Part shown: piece after piece, positions 44,363-56,500 of the stretch
Numbering within the stretch: position 1 is the first letter of the stretch
How the letters are laid out: every line of letters starts with the position of its first letter
Source: Cyprinodon diabolis
Lineage: Eukaryota > Chordata > Actinopteri > Cyprinodontiformes > Cyprinodontidae
Length of the DNA: 64,000 nt
Assembly: GCA_030533445.1 (NCBI GenBank)
Contig: CM060065.1
Span: 52,741,964 to 52,805,963, forward strand
Direction of reading: 5' to 3'
The notes under the pieces: model-generated
Told to the model about the DNA's origin: nothing
The model's database searches: none
Seen by the model: only the letters and a program-made list of their open reading frames with translations
Translations under genes and position numbers: made by a program

Positions 44363-45190
44363 TAGGGGTGTAAATCACACCCATCATGGCGATTCGATTC
44401 AATATCGATTTCCTGACCCAACGATTCAATTATTTTCGATACTAAAGAATTTAATTTTTTTTTTTAGACCTTACAGGTTAGACAATGTTTCAAATTTGAA
44501 ATAAATCAATGAAAGCTGTAATATCATTATGCATTTTTTTTAAAAAACAACAGTAAATAAGAGAAGTACAAAAGTTGCACCAAAAAATACTGCAGAAAAT
44601 CAGTGCAATGAGTGCAATGCAATACCTCGACTCCAGACGTCCCCCCCCTCCACAGACGCTATGCTGCTCCTCTCCCAGATTGTAGCTGACCGCAGACAGG
44701 AGGCCGGCTTGTTTTGTTTTTATGACCGAAATTGCAGAAAACAACTCGTGAAGTTTGACCCGCTAGAAGAGCGAGGTGCGCGAGAACGCTGGGACCCTTT
44801 TTCCACCTGGATCTCCGCTCTTTTTGGCCCTCATGTCCCTCCGTCGTCGGACTAAACTCGCCCCCACTTCCTCGCCGGCTCGGCCGTATCTAGACCCACA
44901 GCGTGTAGCGCAGACCACGCTTCAATACTGAGCATAATTTAAAAATGTCTGCGTCAAGCTCACTGGAACACACTGCTGTAAGAGTATAACCAGGAAGCGA
45001 GGTAGGAGGGCAAAATAGGTTTAGCGCCACCGCAGCACGGGAGGGAGAATTACGCCCAGGAGCAAAATGGATAAAAATAGACTGGAGGAAAAAAAACATG
45101 AATCGATTCTCTTGCGGACGTATCGATGCATCGGATCGTCGGCTGTTGGATCGATGCATCGATACAAAACGATTATTATTTACACCCCTA
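44363..45190. mobile_element. hAT non-autonomous element inserted in the Penelope-like element
   Basis: The ends TAGGGGTGTAAAT and ATTTACACCCCTA (written as ATTATTTACACCCCTA) are inverted. The flanks are a perfect 8-bp repeat CTGTTTAG (44355-44362, 45191-45198). The sub-terminal regions are rich in ATCGAT words. No transposase frame. Confidence 0.92.
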
Positions 45191-45198
45191 CTGTTTAG

Positions 45199-45852
45199 GC
45201 AGGCCAACAACAACCCTACCAGCTCCCCTTTCACAGGCATGGCCAGTATCGGGTTTTGCAGGCCAACAACGACCTCAACGACTCCCTGTTAGTAAAGGGG
45301 GATTGTCCTGTTTTTTCAGTTCAATCTGCATGTTTTCTAAGCCATAACAAAGGCTTTTGATTGGGACACTATAAGTCTGGAACTCAATGCTACTTGAGAA
45401 AGCTTTCTGAATGGGACGCAAAACGTCTTCAAAGTCGGAAAACAAAGTGGATTGTTTTTTTAGCTTTTTAGAGACCAGGAGCAGACTGTATAAGGTCCTG
45501 GTCTCTAAATGTTTTGGTCTTGTCTTGGTCTTAGTACTCCTTGGTCTTTGTTGGTGTGATCTTGACCAACACACTACCTAACAGGACACTTGAAACCATA
45601 CAGGAAGTTTAAATTATCAAATTTATGGTACGCTGTGACTTACTTAGCACTTCTCAGTTGTTTGTAAATAATTTAGTTCACTGCTCGCAGTTCTAGACAG
45701 GGGCCAATAGGGGCCAGTACTCCTGCAGAACCGGTCCTGGCCCCTGTTATCGCCTCTCTACCGAACACATGATACCAAATAAGGAACAAGAAATTACATC
45801 GGCACCTTGGACCAATGTATCTTTTAAATGTGATTTACAATTTTACTTTAAC
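45199..45852. other. Downstream end of the PLE fragment and unassigned repeat debris
   Basis: AGGCAGGCCAACAACAACCC continues the PLE tail after the hAT. A hairpin-forming GAGACCAGGAGC..CCTGGTCTC lies at 45470-45505. A fragment of the 4976-5474 type repeat lies at 45690-45760. Confidence 0.5.
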
Positions 45853-46562
45853 TGTCATGATAGGTTTAAGGTTCTTAGCCCACATGCAGAACACAACGGA
45901 GGCTGGGTAAAAGTTTAACAAGGTTTATTGAATGTTCACAATCATAAGACAATGTACTGGGTCAGGAACTGGTCCGGGCTGGTTCACTGAAGTCTGCTGA
46001 GAAGATAGTTTGATTAGAAGGCAGGCTGCTGAGAATGAGTCTTTGATAATTCAGGATTATACCTTGACTGAATCCGGGCTTCTCTTAGAGAGAGAGGGAA
46101 CCGTTGGGTCCAGAGACTGTTTGTTCAGCAGAGTTCAAGAGCAGCTGCAGCGTCTAGCTTCTGACTTTAATGGCAGACCTTGATCAGAGTTTCCAGCTCT
46201 TAACTAAGAGCAGCAGGGGAATCCACATAGGAATCTTCAGGTTTGGCTCTCCAGGGCAGATTGGCAGGTTAAGCTCACCCAGAGCTTCAGGCTAGAGACA
46301 GGTTTCCTGTGAGGCAAAAAACAGAAGAGAGTTAGAATCTGATCTCTCTCAAGAGACAGCTAAGATTCTTACAGTTTCAAGGCTCAGGTTGCTAACCAAA
46401 CTAAGATCAACACTGCGGCGTTGAAGCAAGGTCTGGCAGCTGGTTATAAAGGGCAGGTCTCCTGATGAGTAGATACGTCTCAGGTGTGCTGGAAGACTCC
46501 AGCTCCAGGAGACCCAGGGCGCACTCTGCTGGAGGAAGGTGGTACAGCTCCAGATCCCAACA
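45853..46562 (-). repeat. Gypsy 3' LTR, complete
   Basis: 710 bp, TGTTGGGATCTGG to ATCATGACA on the minus strand, preceded by a purine-rich GAGAGGGGGGTA tract. Its last 123 bp on the + strand (46440-46562) recur at 48435-48557 with one or two changes. Confidence 0.88.
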
Positions 46563-46699
46563 GTACCCCCCTCTCAACGACCGCCAAGAGTCCAGAAGAT
46601 GTCGCCGGGAGGGAGCTCTCATATTCCTCGATCCGGGACGGATCGAGGATATAAGAGCCAGGAACCCATGTGCGGTCCTCCGGACCGTAGCCCTCCCAA

Positions 46700-47500
46700 T
46701 CTACGAGGTACTGCCAACCGCAACCTCGCCGACGGGAGGATGTTCATCGATGTCCCGGGCGGGTGGAGGGGAGTCGGATGGAGGGCACAGGGGCCTAGAA
46801 ACAACTGGTTTAATCTGGGAGACATGGAACGTGGGATGGATGCGGAGACTCGGAGGAAGGTGCAGACGTACAGCAGAGGGGTTGATGACCTGGGAAACCT
46901 TGTATGAACCAATGAACCGGGGGGACAGTTTCCGAGACATCCCCTTGAGGGGAATGTCTCGTGTGGACAGCCATACCTCTTGGCCTATGGAGTAGTCAGG
47001 GGCCGGGCGTCTCTTGGAGTCAGCAAAGCGTTTAGTAGAGACAGATGAGCGGTTGAGGGTGGCGATGGTGTCCTTCCAGACTCTCTGGCAACGACGGATG
47101 AGCTGATGGACTGATCAGACTGAGATCTCTCTCTCGTCTGCAGGGAAAAGTGGAGGCTGATTACCAAGAGATACCTGGAACGGGGATAGACCAGTAGAAG
47201 CAGACTTGAGTGAATTGTGGGCGTATTCGATCCAGGTCAGGTACTGACTCCAGTCAGTGGGGTTGTTTGAGGTCAGGCAGCGGAGAGTGGACTCTAGTTG
47301 CTGGTTCATTCTCTCCGTCTGCCCGTTTGACTGTGGGTGATAACCAGAGGTGAGTGAGGACTTACAGTTTAATGCTGAACAGAAGGCTTTCCAGACCTGT
47401 GAGATGAACTGTGGACCGCGGTCGGAGAGAATTTCTTGTGGGATGCCATGGAGTCGGAAAACATGCTTCACAAGAAGCTGGGCCGTCCGGAAAGCCTTGG
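46700..47500 (-). pseudogene. Gypsy integrase core and C-terminal/chromodomain remnant
   Basis: The minus strand encodes [37 protein letters not shown], the catalytic-core words of a gypsy integrase. Near 46940-46820 follow [11 protein letters not shown] and [14 protein letters not shown], typical of the C-terminal module before a chromodomain. The N-terminal zinc finger is gone with the 47520 deletion, and frames shift between the pieces. Confidence 0.87.
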
Positions 47501-47519
47501 GAAGTTTCCTGAATGGGAG

Positions 47520-48434
47520 CTCTAGAAAACAGGTTATTTAATTTCTCAAAAGCGTTCTGGACTTCAGGTGTCCATTGAAATGTCTTCTTTACCGAAGTCA
47601 GAGTTGTGAGAGGTAGAGCTGTTTGACTGTAATTCCTTATGAAGCGTCTGTAAAAGTTTGCAAAACCAAGGAATCTCTGAAGCTGTTTGCGGTTTTCGGG
47701 TGTCGGCCAGTCCAGAACTGCCTTTATCTTGTCTTCGGATGGCTTCACCTGCCCGTCCTCGAACACAAACCTCAAAAAAGTAACAGATGGTTGGTGAAAT
47801 TCGCATTTCTCTGCCTTCACAAAGAGTTTGTTTTCCAAAAGTCTCTGAAGAACCAGACGGGCAAAAAATCTCTGAGGACGTCGTTGACTAGAGCCTGAAA
47901 ACAGGCAGGAGCGTTTGTGAGACCAAAAGGCATGACCAAATATTCAAATTGGCCTAAGCGGGTCTTAAAGGCTGTCTTCCATTCGTCTCCTTCTCTTATT
48001 CTAAGAAGGTGATAAGCATTTCTCAAATCGAGCTTGGTGAAAACTGTTGCACCCTGAACAGGTTCAAACGCTGATGCCAGTAATGGTAGGGGGTACTTAT
48101 TTTTGACGGTTATCTGATTTAGGCCTCTGTAATCTATACAGGGTCGTAGGGAACCATCCTTTTTACCCACAAAAAAGAAACCAGCACCAAGAGGAGAAGA
48201 AGATGGAGGGATTATCCCAGCAGCCAGAGACTCATTAGTATATTTCTCCATGGTCTCACGTTCAGGCTTAGAGATGTTATAAAGTCTACTGCTGGGCAGG
48301 GGAGCTCCTGGTAATAAATCTATGGCGCAGTCATATGGTCGGTGAGGTGGAAGAGACGTCGCACTGACCTTACTGAAGACTGGTGCCAGATCATGATACT
48401 CGGGAGGAACAGAAGTAAGGTCAGGAGAGTCCAT
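47520..48434 (-). pseudogene. Gypsy reverse transcriptase remnant lacking the YxDD motif
   Basis: Contains [54 protein letters not shown] and [15 protein letters not shown]. It then jumps, with a frame change near 47865, to [24 protein letters not shown] and [11 protein letters not shown]. The stretch that should carry the catalytic Asp pair is missing. The first Met lies one base from the LTR remnant because the upstream part was deleted. Confidence 0.88.
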
Positions 48435-48562
48435 CTGGTTATAAAGGGCAGGTCTCCTGATGAGTAGATGCGTCTCAGGTGTGCTGGAAGACTCCAGCTC
48501 CAGGAGACCCAGGGCGCACTCTGCTGGAGGAAGGTGGTACAGCTCCAGATCCCAACATTAAC

Positions 48563-50040
48563 GATGATTCAACAATTAAACTACTGCATCTTCGGCTTCT
48601 GTCACATTGAGGAGGTATCTGCCTCTGCTAGATCAGAGTCTTTAGAGCCCTGAGCAGATATTTGGGTCTCTTGATGTATATTTAATTATGAACTATTAGC
48701 GTGTTTTTTCATTTTATTCCTTTGCTTAAAATTGGTGTAGAGTTGGCGTCGCTTAGATTTGAGTAATCTTGCACACTTGGGCTTATACGTAAATGACAGT
48801 CTAGTTAATTTTCCTTATTCTGTAATAACTTGAAGCTGCATTTAAGTCTTAAGGTTGTTAGGGAGCAGCTGATCTGGGTGGAGATGACGAGACTCTTTTA
48901 TGACTTTATTCCTCCCAATACAGAATTGCTGTCTTAAGCCACTACTTAGTCTTCAAATCATCCTTCATCATCCCTCCTTTCACACCAATCAAGATGCTTC
49001 CTGTTCTTTGCAGAGAGCAACAAAGAAGGTGGCCCCCGTATTTCTGCCTGGAAAACGTTGCTTTATAAAAGAAAACACCCTATCAGAAGCCCCCCCCCCC
49101 CCCCCCCCCCCCTTTCTTTATTTCTATAGCTCTCTTTGCTGTGTTTCTTCTAATTATTTAGTTCATTAATTACTAATTAATGATGATAGACTTCAAAATT
49201 TGCTACAGATTCACTTTGTAATATATTTAGCTGTTTTTCTCTTCCTCTTGTCACAGATTCTTATCAGCGGTGAGAAACCTTATATTCCTGAATTTCCCTC
49301 CACTAATGTCTTAACTGTAGTTCTCCTACAAGGAGCTGCTGGTCCTGCCTGACTGGATGTGGACAGCTGCTGTCATGGTAACAGCCACACAAACAGAAAC
49401 AGCTGTGGGACATCAGCGGTGACCAGGAAGTTTCTGGAAGGAAGTTCATGAGCTTCCTTTTCCTACTGAGAGCCGATGTTTACATCACTATTTCTGTTTC
49501 TGCAGGTGTTTACCTTTAACAGTGACAGCTGATATGAAACTCTGACCTTCACCTCATCAGACTTCTCACAGCATCTGTACGCGTCCTCTGTAGCTTCTGC
49601 AAACAGCTGTCTGTCTCAGATGCATCATCTGCCTGAAAGCCGGCGGTTAAAGGAGGAGGTGATAATCAGGCAGATGAATTATTGAAGGTTTCAGCCTCAG
49701 ACGGGAACACGAACTCTCAGCTTCTTCACAGAAACACATCTTCATGTTTCCACATCAAACTTTCACCAGTTGTTGTGTTCCAGAAACATGTTGTGACCGT
49801 ATTACCAGACAGAGTTTGCTGTGGGTTTTCTTGGCTCATCCTGTTGGTTTTGGATGTGTCTCTGCAGGCTTTTGGATGAATCCTGGTGAAATGACTCCAG
49901 AGGAACATTTCTGGGTCTCCTGTGGTTGGTTCTGCTTGCTGGTGACCTCCACCTAATGGCTAAACACCGAAGCCTGCAGTGCTTTGACCTCTGACCCGCA
50001 GCCTTGTCAGCCGGCCGGCTTCAACGTCCTCCTCCTCTTC
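48563..50040. other. Intergenic, no gene recognised
   Basis: Contains a C-run of about 28 bases at 49088-49115. Open frames at 48900-49169 and 49682-49956 lack domains. Near 49373, GTCATGGTAAC is X-box-like. Confidence 0.45.
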
Positions 50041-50078
50041 CTTTGCCCTGCGGCCCCTCCCCTGATGTGGGACAGGCT

Positions 50079-50092
50079 GTCGTCATGGTGAC
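50079..50092 (+). promoter_or_regulatory. RFX X-box-like motif, candidate tppp3 promoter
   Basis: GTCGTCATGGTGAC fits GTYRYCATGGYRAC at every position. It stands just before a possible non-coding exon and 3.3 kb before the tppp3 ATG. The use as a tppp3 promoter is an inference. Confidence 0.35.
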
Positions 50093-50099
50093 AGGGTAA

Positions 50100-50175
50100 A
50101 CAGATGATAACAAGCACTTCGGAAAGCCGCAAAGGGCCAGAGGAGAGACGGAGACAGACGCAGGAGGACGGACAG
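50100..50175 (+). other. Possible non-coding first exon of tppp3
   Basis: A GA-rich block, GAGAGACGGAGACAGACGCA, ends at GGACAG|GTAGTT. Vertebrate tppp3 genes usually have a 5' untranslated exon, but the donor is only moderate and no cDNA evidence is available. Confidence 0.25.
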
Positions 50176-50179
50176 GTAG

Positions 50180-52920
50180 TTGCGCTGCAGGTTTTGAAAC
50201 ATCTGGAGGCAGTTCAGGTGAGGATTTAGCAGCAGAAGCTTTATTTTCCAGATTTTGCTTTAGTAAGATGGTTTTAGATAGAAAGGTTTCCTTGGTGGAC
50301 CCATCTGGCGATGTGCTCTGGTTGCAGTTCACAGCTCGTCTTTTCATGACTTTCTGCCTCGTTTTGATGCATTCTGCTGCTTTTATCCTGCAGAGAAGCT
50401 GGAATAGTGTTTTGTGTGTAAGAATGTGTGTGTGGGTTTGTTAGAGTGTGTGTGCATGCATGCCATCACACATGCACCAAGACAATCGAACACTGCTGCA
50501 GAGCTGCAGCTGTGAATCAAATAATAGCTCAAGTCCTGGAAGGATTTCAATGATTAAATCTGCAGATTAAAATCATCGTGAACAGAAAATCCCTGAGTTG
50601 ATATTTTATCGGCAGGAATCTAGAGCTGCATGTAAAATAAAAAAAGCTCTGAGGGTGCATGTTCTGCAGGGTTTGGGTCTACATCCTGTATTCGGCTGTC
50701 ACATTATTCCTCTGGGAGATCATCATTAATAGATATTATTTTAGATTATCTAGCATAATAATGTACTCTCCAGGTTTACTTTGATGGTCCAGAACTTTGA
50801 CACCTAGATGTTTTCTTTCTTATATTTTCAGCAGGTGTCCCGACTCCTCTGATTTTTATCACACTTATCTGCTGCCTTTGTTAGGCGGCTAAGATGAAGC
50901 TTTTTAAGGAGATCGTCAAAGATATGATCATTAGAAGGCAAAATGTGTGAAAAACAAGAAACTTTCTGTGTCTGAGATCTGCATAGAGTTAATAATCACA
51001 GTTTTCTAAAACACTTTGGAGTTTTCTGACTTGATAAAGAGCAACATTTAACCCCCACCCACTGAGCCCTGCCCCCAGCTCTAACCTTCTTGGGGGCTTT
51101 CATTGGGTGAGGTGCAGGCCTGGAAGGTCACCTGTCCATCACAGGTTTGACAGTGGTCAGGAGTCACAGAGTTCACCTGAAGCATGCAGCTGTCTTCATC
51201 ATCTGGAATGTGACACCTTCATACCAACCAGAGCAAACAGAGACGAGGAGCTAAAGCTTCTCTCTGTGTGAGCGTCATCTCCAGCTTCGGCAGAATGCAG
51301 TGTGGGATGTCACTTAGTGCAGAACCTAAACCAATACTCCCAATACTCTTTAACTCCGCCCACTTACCTCACATCAGCAGTCATTTTTCTGAGCCATGCA
51401 GGTGAGCAGGAGTTAAACCTTCCCCACCACCTGCAGCAGAATCCAAAACAGCGGCGTTACCGTGACAACCTCTTTTAGGGTTTGCATCAACATGCGCCTG
51501 AGAAAACACAGTGAGATCACTTCTCAAACTCACACTCCTAAAAGTCTGAATCTACGTTTAGGCTTCATGATTACTATTTAGCTTCTTCTCTAATGTTGCC
51601 AGAAATGTTAGTTTGATTGATCCACATGTGGAGTTGTTGCTGAGTTTAGGTTCCTCCTCCAGCTGCAGGACCCTTTAAGCACCGAGGGTCTTAGCTGCAA
51701 ATTCCACCTGGAATTCCAGATGTGGATTAAAGCAAGTTCAGCTCCCAAACTATAGATCGGATATACAATTGTTTGTATTTGCATGAATAATTTTCAGGTG
51801 GAACCATTATTTTAAATGTCACTATGCATGATTTACAGGTGATTAAACAAAGAAAAAAAAATTTAGCCTCGCCAAAATGTTTTACAAAAATAAAAACTGC
51901 AAAATACCATGAAAACCAATTTGAAGCTCTGGATGAACCGTCAGACTTTATAGATCCACATCTTGACTAAAACTCAAGCTAATTTGGACTGAATAAGATG
52001 AAGAATGTTTGTTCCACAAAGGTTTTAGTGGGCAGTGTCCCAGGAGGAAATGGGTATTGGTACATTGCCAAAAGTGACCAATTTGTGACAAATTTATTCT
52101 TTCCGTTCATAAAAGGAATCTTGTCAGAGAAATATGCTGATTTCCATTATTGATAAGACAAAGACTTTGCTCCTAAAAGCACACGATAATAATAACCAAA
52201 CTGAAGAGAAAATAACAATAACAGAGCAAGTTTATTTACACATGCCGGTTACATCAACTGAAATGGTTGCACATTACCTCCCATCCCTCGTTGTTTCCAA
52301 TGATGCCAGACATTGGGGGGTTGTGGCTAAAAATGAAGAGCTGCTGTTGCGTTGCTCCCGCAGAGTCAGACACAGGTGGAATTTTAAATCCCATTTTAGT
52401 TGCTTACAAAGCCATAAAACTAAAAAGTATTTCGAAACATGTTTTAGAAATTTTAAAGCCCCATTTGAAAGGCGTGTGGATGAAACACCAAGTGACTGGC
52501 CATTTCCATAAGTAGATGAACATCAGCTGGTGTCAGCTGGGCCCGGTACCGGGCGTGCCGAGCTTAAAGGGTTAAATGTTCTGATTGTTCGGGGAACACC
52601 TGAATAAGCTGCTGATGAATCCTCTTTCCTGGGAGGGTTGACCATCTTTCCATGTGTGGATAACCATCCTCTCCGTGGCTCTCCGTCCGTTTCTGAGTCC
52701 AGAGCTTCTTAAATTAAGCAGAAACTTGTTTCAGGCAGATCGATTTTTCCCATTTGTTTTTGAATTTCTCAAAAAAGTCAAGAAGGTTCTGGACTTTACT
52801 GAAGGACTTGAGAGTCCGACCCGCATCCTGACGGCCTCAGTCTTCTAAGCAGCCGTCCCATTCTGGAATCTCCATCTGAAGACCCCACACACATTTACCA
52901 AAGAGAAGAGAAAAGGTCAC
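50180..52920. other. Region upstream of tppp3, no gene recognised
   Basis: Unique-looking sequence. A 125-codon frame at 52134-52511 has no domain, no splice context and no good start context. Nothing else is supported. Confidence 0.4.
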
Positions 52921-52924
52921 TGGG

Positions 52925-53260
52925 GCCCAAAATAAAATCTACTTGCTCTGGAGAGCAGAGTTCGCTGCTTTTAGATGTTGTCTCCAAAGTCTCCAGTAGC
53001 AGAAAAAAGTCTCTAGATTTGGCGCTAGGAGCTTTCTAGAAATCAAAGTGCTAGAGGGGTCTGAAAAGTGGCTAAATATAGCGACTAAAGCGCTAAGTTG
53101 GCAACACTGCTCTTTGCATGGTTTGTTTTCAAATGGTTTGCTGCTGTCTGTTTGGGGGGGGGGGGGGGGGGGTGGCACAGTATTATCAGTATTTTGATGG
53201 CTTTTTAGCAAAATAATTTTGATCATAAACATAATGTGCATAAATAAGTATGGGGCCCTA
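52925..53260. repeat. Inverted copy of the 26815 repeat with a G-run
   Basis: Reverse complement of 26830-26960, followed by a run of about 18 G near 53154-53172. The family is unknown. Confidence 0.6.
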
Positions 53261-53391
53261 GGAAACTGCCTAGTTTAGCCTAATGGTAAATCTGCCTCTG
53301 CTGGAAGCCTTCTGGCTGCTGTTGATCCTCATGGTGGCTTCACTGAACTCAGGTCTGCTTGTCCTTTAAGTTCAGCAGATATCATCTCATC

Positions 53392-53579
53392 ATGGCAGAA
53401 AGTGCGGACGTGGAGCAGCTCCTTACGGCCTTCAGGAAGTTCTCTGTTTACGGAGACCCAAAGGCAATCGGAAAGGAGCTGACTGGGAAGACCTGGGTAA
53501 AGCTGTGCAAAGACTGCAAGATCATCGATGGCAAGAATGTCACCAGTACGGATGTGGACATTGTCTTCTCTAAAGTCAA
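53392..53579 (+). CDS. tppp3: tppp3 coding exon 1
   Basis: The ATG follows ATCATCTCATC, and the exon ends GTCAA|GTAAGT inside the codon for Lys63. The EF-hand-like KDCKIIDGK stretch lies here. Confidence 0.96.
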
Positions 53580-56500
53580 GTAAGTCTGCTTCTCTCATCT
53601 ACATCAGTTCCTTCTCACTGGAGTCAGAACGTTTAGGTCCAAAAGTAGTTTTTTTTCCAGAACATATTTCACTAAATATTTGGATTTAATCTGATTATTC
53701 ATAAAGTGGCACTCAGATGTTTTCATGCATTTTATTTCTACCATGGAGGCGTTCTTTCTGGCAGGCTGTTATCTGGAGGATATTGACACAAAAATGTCCA
53801 GTTCTGAAAGTGTTCAAGTAAAAGTAACAGATGAAGGTTTTTGGTGAGAAGCTCTGCAGCTTGAACTTGATTTTTCAGACAGAGGACGGCTCGGGTCATC
53901 ACCTATGAGGAGTTCCAGCGAGCTCTGGAAGAACTTGCTCCTAAGAGGTTTAAAGGTCAAACTAAAGAGGAGGCGCTGCAGTCCATTTACAAGCTTGTGG
54001 AGGGTCAAGAGCCAACCAATGTTGGAGTGACGGTAAGCCTGCTGATGTAGAACATCATGAAGATTTTCCTGCTCTTTTTAAATCCCTTAACTCTGGTGTG
54101 ATTTCCATTCACTCCTAATTTACAGACTAAAAAAGATTAAGATCACTATAAGTACTTTGGTCAATAATGATTGGGTCCTAAACCAGCATCAGCAATCGAT
54201 AAAGAGCAAACATGATCTGAAGTTCTCCACTTTCAGACTGAAGGCATTTTATAATCTTTAAAGCAGAGCGTTAGAGTTAGGTGACATTCTCACAGAAGCT
54301 TAGAGAATATTCAACATGTAGTTTGACAAATTCCAGGCTGACTTATTAAGATTTGTTTTTGGCAGTGGTGTCATCCTTCATCGTCTCTCATTACAGTCGT
54401 AGCCATTCAAAATTTCCCCACTTCCCTTGGCTGGTCCTAAGCTGGTCCTAAGCTGGCCCTAAGCTGGTCCCAGGCTGGTTCTAGGCTGGTCCTAGGCTGG
54501 CCCTAAGCTGATTCTAGGCTGGTCTTAAGCTGGTCCTAAGCTGGTCCCAGGCTGGTTCTAGGCTGGTCCTAAGCTGGTCCTAAGCTGGTCCCAGGCTGGT
54601 TCTAGGCTGGTCCTAAGCTGGTCCTAAGCTGGTCCCAGGCTGGTTCTAGGCTGGTCCTAGGCTGGTCCTACGCTGATCCTAGGCTAGTCCTAGGCTGGCC
54701 CTAAGCTGATTCTAGGCTGGTCCTAAGCTGGTCCTAAGCTGGTCCTTGGCTGGTCCTAAGCTGGTCCTTGGCTGGTCCTTGGCTGGTCCTAAGCTGGTCT
54801 TTGGCTGGTTCTTCACTGGTCCTAAGCTGGTCCTAAGCTGGCCCTAAGCTGGTCCCAGGCTGGTTCTAGGCTGGTCCTAGGCTGGTCCTAAGCTGATCCT
54901 AGGCTGGCCCTAAGCTGATTCTAGGCTGGCCCTAAGCTGATTCTAGGCTGGTCCTAAGCTGGTCCTAAGCTGGTCCTTGGCTGGTCCTAAGCTGGCCCTA
55001 AGCTGGTCCCAGGCTGGTTCTAGGCTGGTCCTAGGCTGGTCCTAAGCTGATCCTAGGCTAGTCCTAGGCTGGCCCTAAGCTGATTCTAGGCTGGTCCTAA
55101 GCTGGTCCTAAGCTGGTCCTTGGCTGGTCCTAAGCTGGTCCTTGGCTGGTCCTTGGCTGGTTCTTGACTGGTCCTAAGCTGGCCCTAAGCTGGTCCCAGG
55201 CTGGTTCTAGGCTGGTCCTAGGCTAGTCCTAAGCTGATCCTAGGCTGGTCCTAGGCTGGCCCTAAGCTGATTCTAGGCTGGCCCTAAGCTGATTCTAGGC
55301 TGGTCCTAAGCTGGTCATAAGCTGGCCCTTGACTGGTCCTAAGCTGGTCCTTGGCTGGTCCTTGGCTGGTCCTAAGCTGGTCCTTGGCTGGTCCTTGGCT
55401 GGTCCTTGGCTGGTCCTAAGCTGGTCCTAAGCTAGTCCTAGGCTGGTCCTTGGCTGGTCCTAGGCTGGTCCTAGGCTGGTCCTAAGCTGATCCTAGGCTG
55501 GTCCTAGGCTGGCCCTAAGCTGATTCTAGGCTGGCCCTAAGCTGATTCTAGGCTGGTCCTAAGCTGGTCATAAGCTGGCCCTTGACTGGTCCTAAGCTGG
55601 TCCTTGGCTGGTCCTTGGCTGGTCCTAAGCTGGTCCTTGGCTGGTCCTAGGCTGGTCCTAGGCTGGTCCTAAGCTGATCCTAGGCTGGTCCTAAGCTGAT
55701 TCTAGGCTGGTCCTAAGCTGGTCATAAGCTGGTCCTTGGCTGGTCCTAAGCTGGTCCTTGGCTGGTCCTTGGCTGGTCCTAAGCTGGTCCTTGGCTGGTC
55801 CTAAGCTGGTCCTAAGCTAGTCCTAGGCTGGTCCTTGGCTGGTCCCGTACAATTCCTTTTCAATCATCAATATTTGTACAATATTCTGTCATGTCTTAAT
55901 TTACCAGCTTTAGATATTTTTTGGGGTTTTGCACCAAGAATTTTTTGCCAAAGCAATATGGCCATAAACTCTTTATTAGTTTAACAGGGACGTTTTTTCT
56001 AACCCGTTCCCACAAGACTTTTCAAACTAAACATGAAATATCTGAACTTGCCTAAGTGAAGCATTTTGTTTCACCTTAAATTCGTTGAAAAGACTTTTTA
56101 ACCAACATCAACCACAGTCAGATTGATTCAAAGTTTTCTATCTAAGGAAAACCAGCTGATTGCATCGACTCATTGACTCTTCAGCAATCCCTCACACTAA
56201 GCATGCTGGTAGCGACAGTGGAGAGGAAAAACTCTCTTTGAACAGGAATAAACCTCCAGCAGAACCAGGCTCAGTGTGAGCGGCCATCTGCTGAGGCCCA
56301 CTGGGGTTCAAGGAGACAGAAGCAGACATAGAAAAAGAAGCATAGATACAAAAGGCAACTGTCAACCAGCTCCACAGGCGGCCCCGTCCAGGAAACACAC
56401 AGCCAGGCAGACGAGCTCCGAGCCAGCTCCCATGTCAGAGGATGAAGAGAGCACATCCAGTTAGTCACAGTCAGAGAAACAGGACTACACTGGAAAACAG

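Larger units (their letters stand above)
45853..48557 (-). mobile_element. Ty3/gypsy (chromovirus-type) retrotransposon, internally deleted
   Basis: Minus-strand order: remnant of the 5' LTR (48557-48435), reverse transcriptase (48434 to about 47520), integrase core and C-terminal region (about 47500-46700), chromodomain-like end, purine tract, complete 3' LTR (46562-45853). The element is flanked by TTAAC on both sides (45848-45852, 48558-48562). The deletions remove the 5' part of the element with gag and protease, the YxDD catalytic motif of reverse transcriptase, and all of RNase H with the integrase N-terminus. It cannot move by itself. Confidence 0.92.

Noticed and set aside
52134..52511. 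125-codon open frame upstream of tppp3
   Set aside because: No domain, no splice borders, and no composition unlike the surrounding AT-rich DNA.
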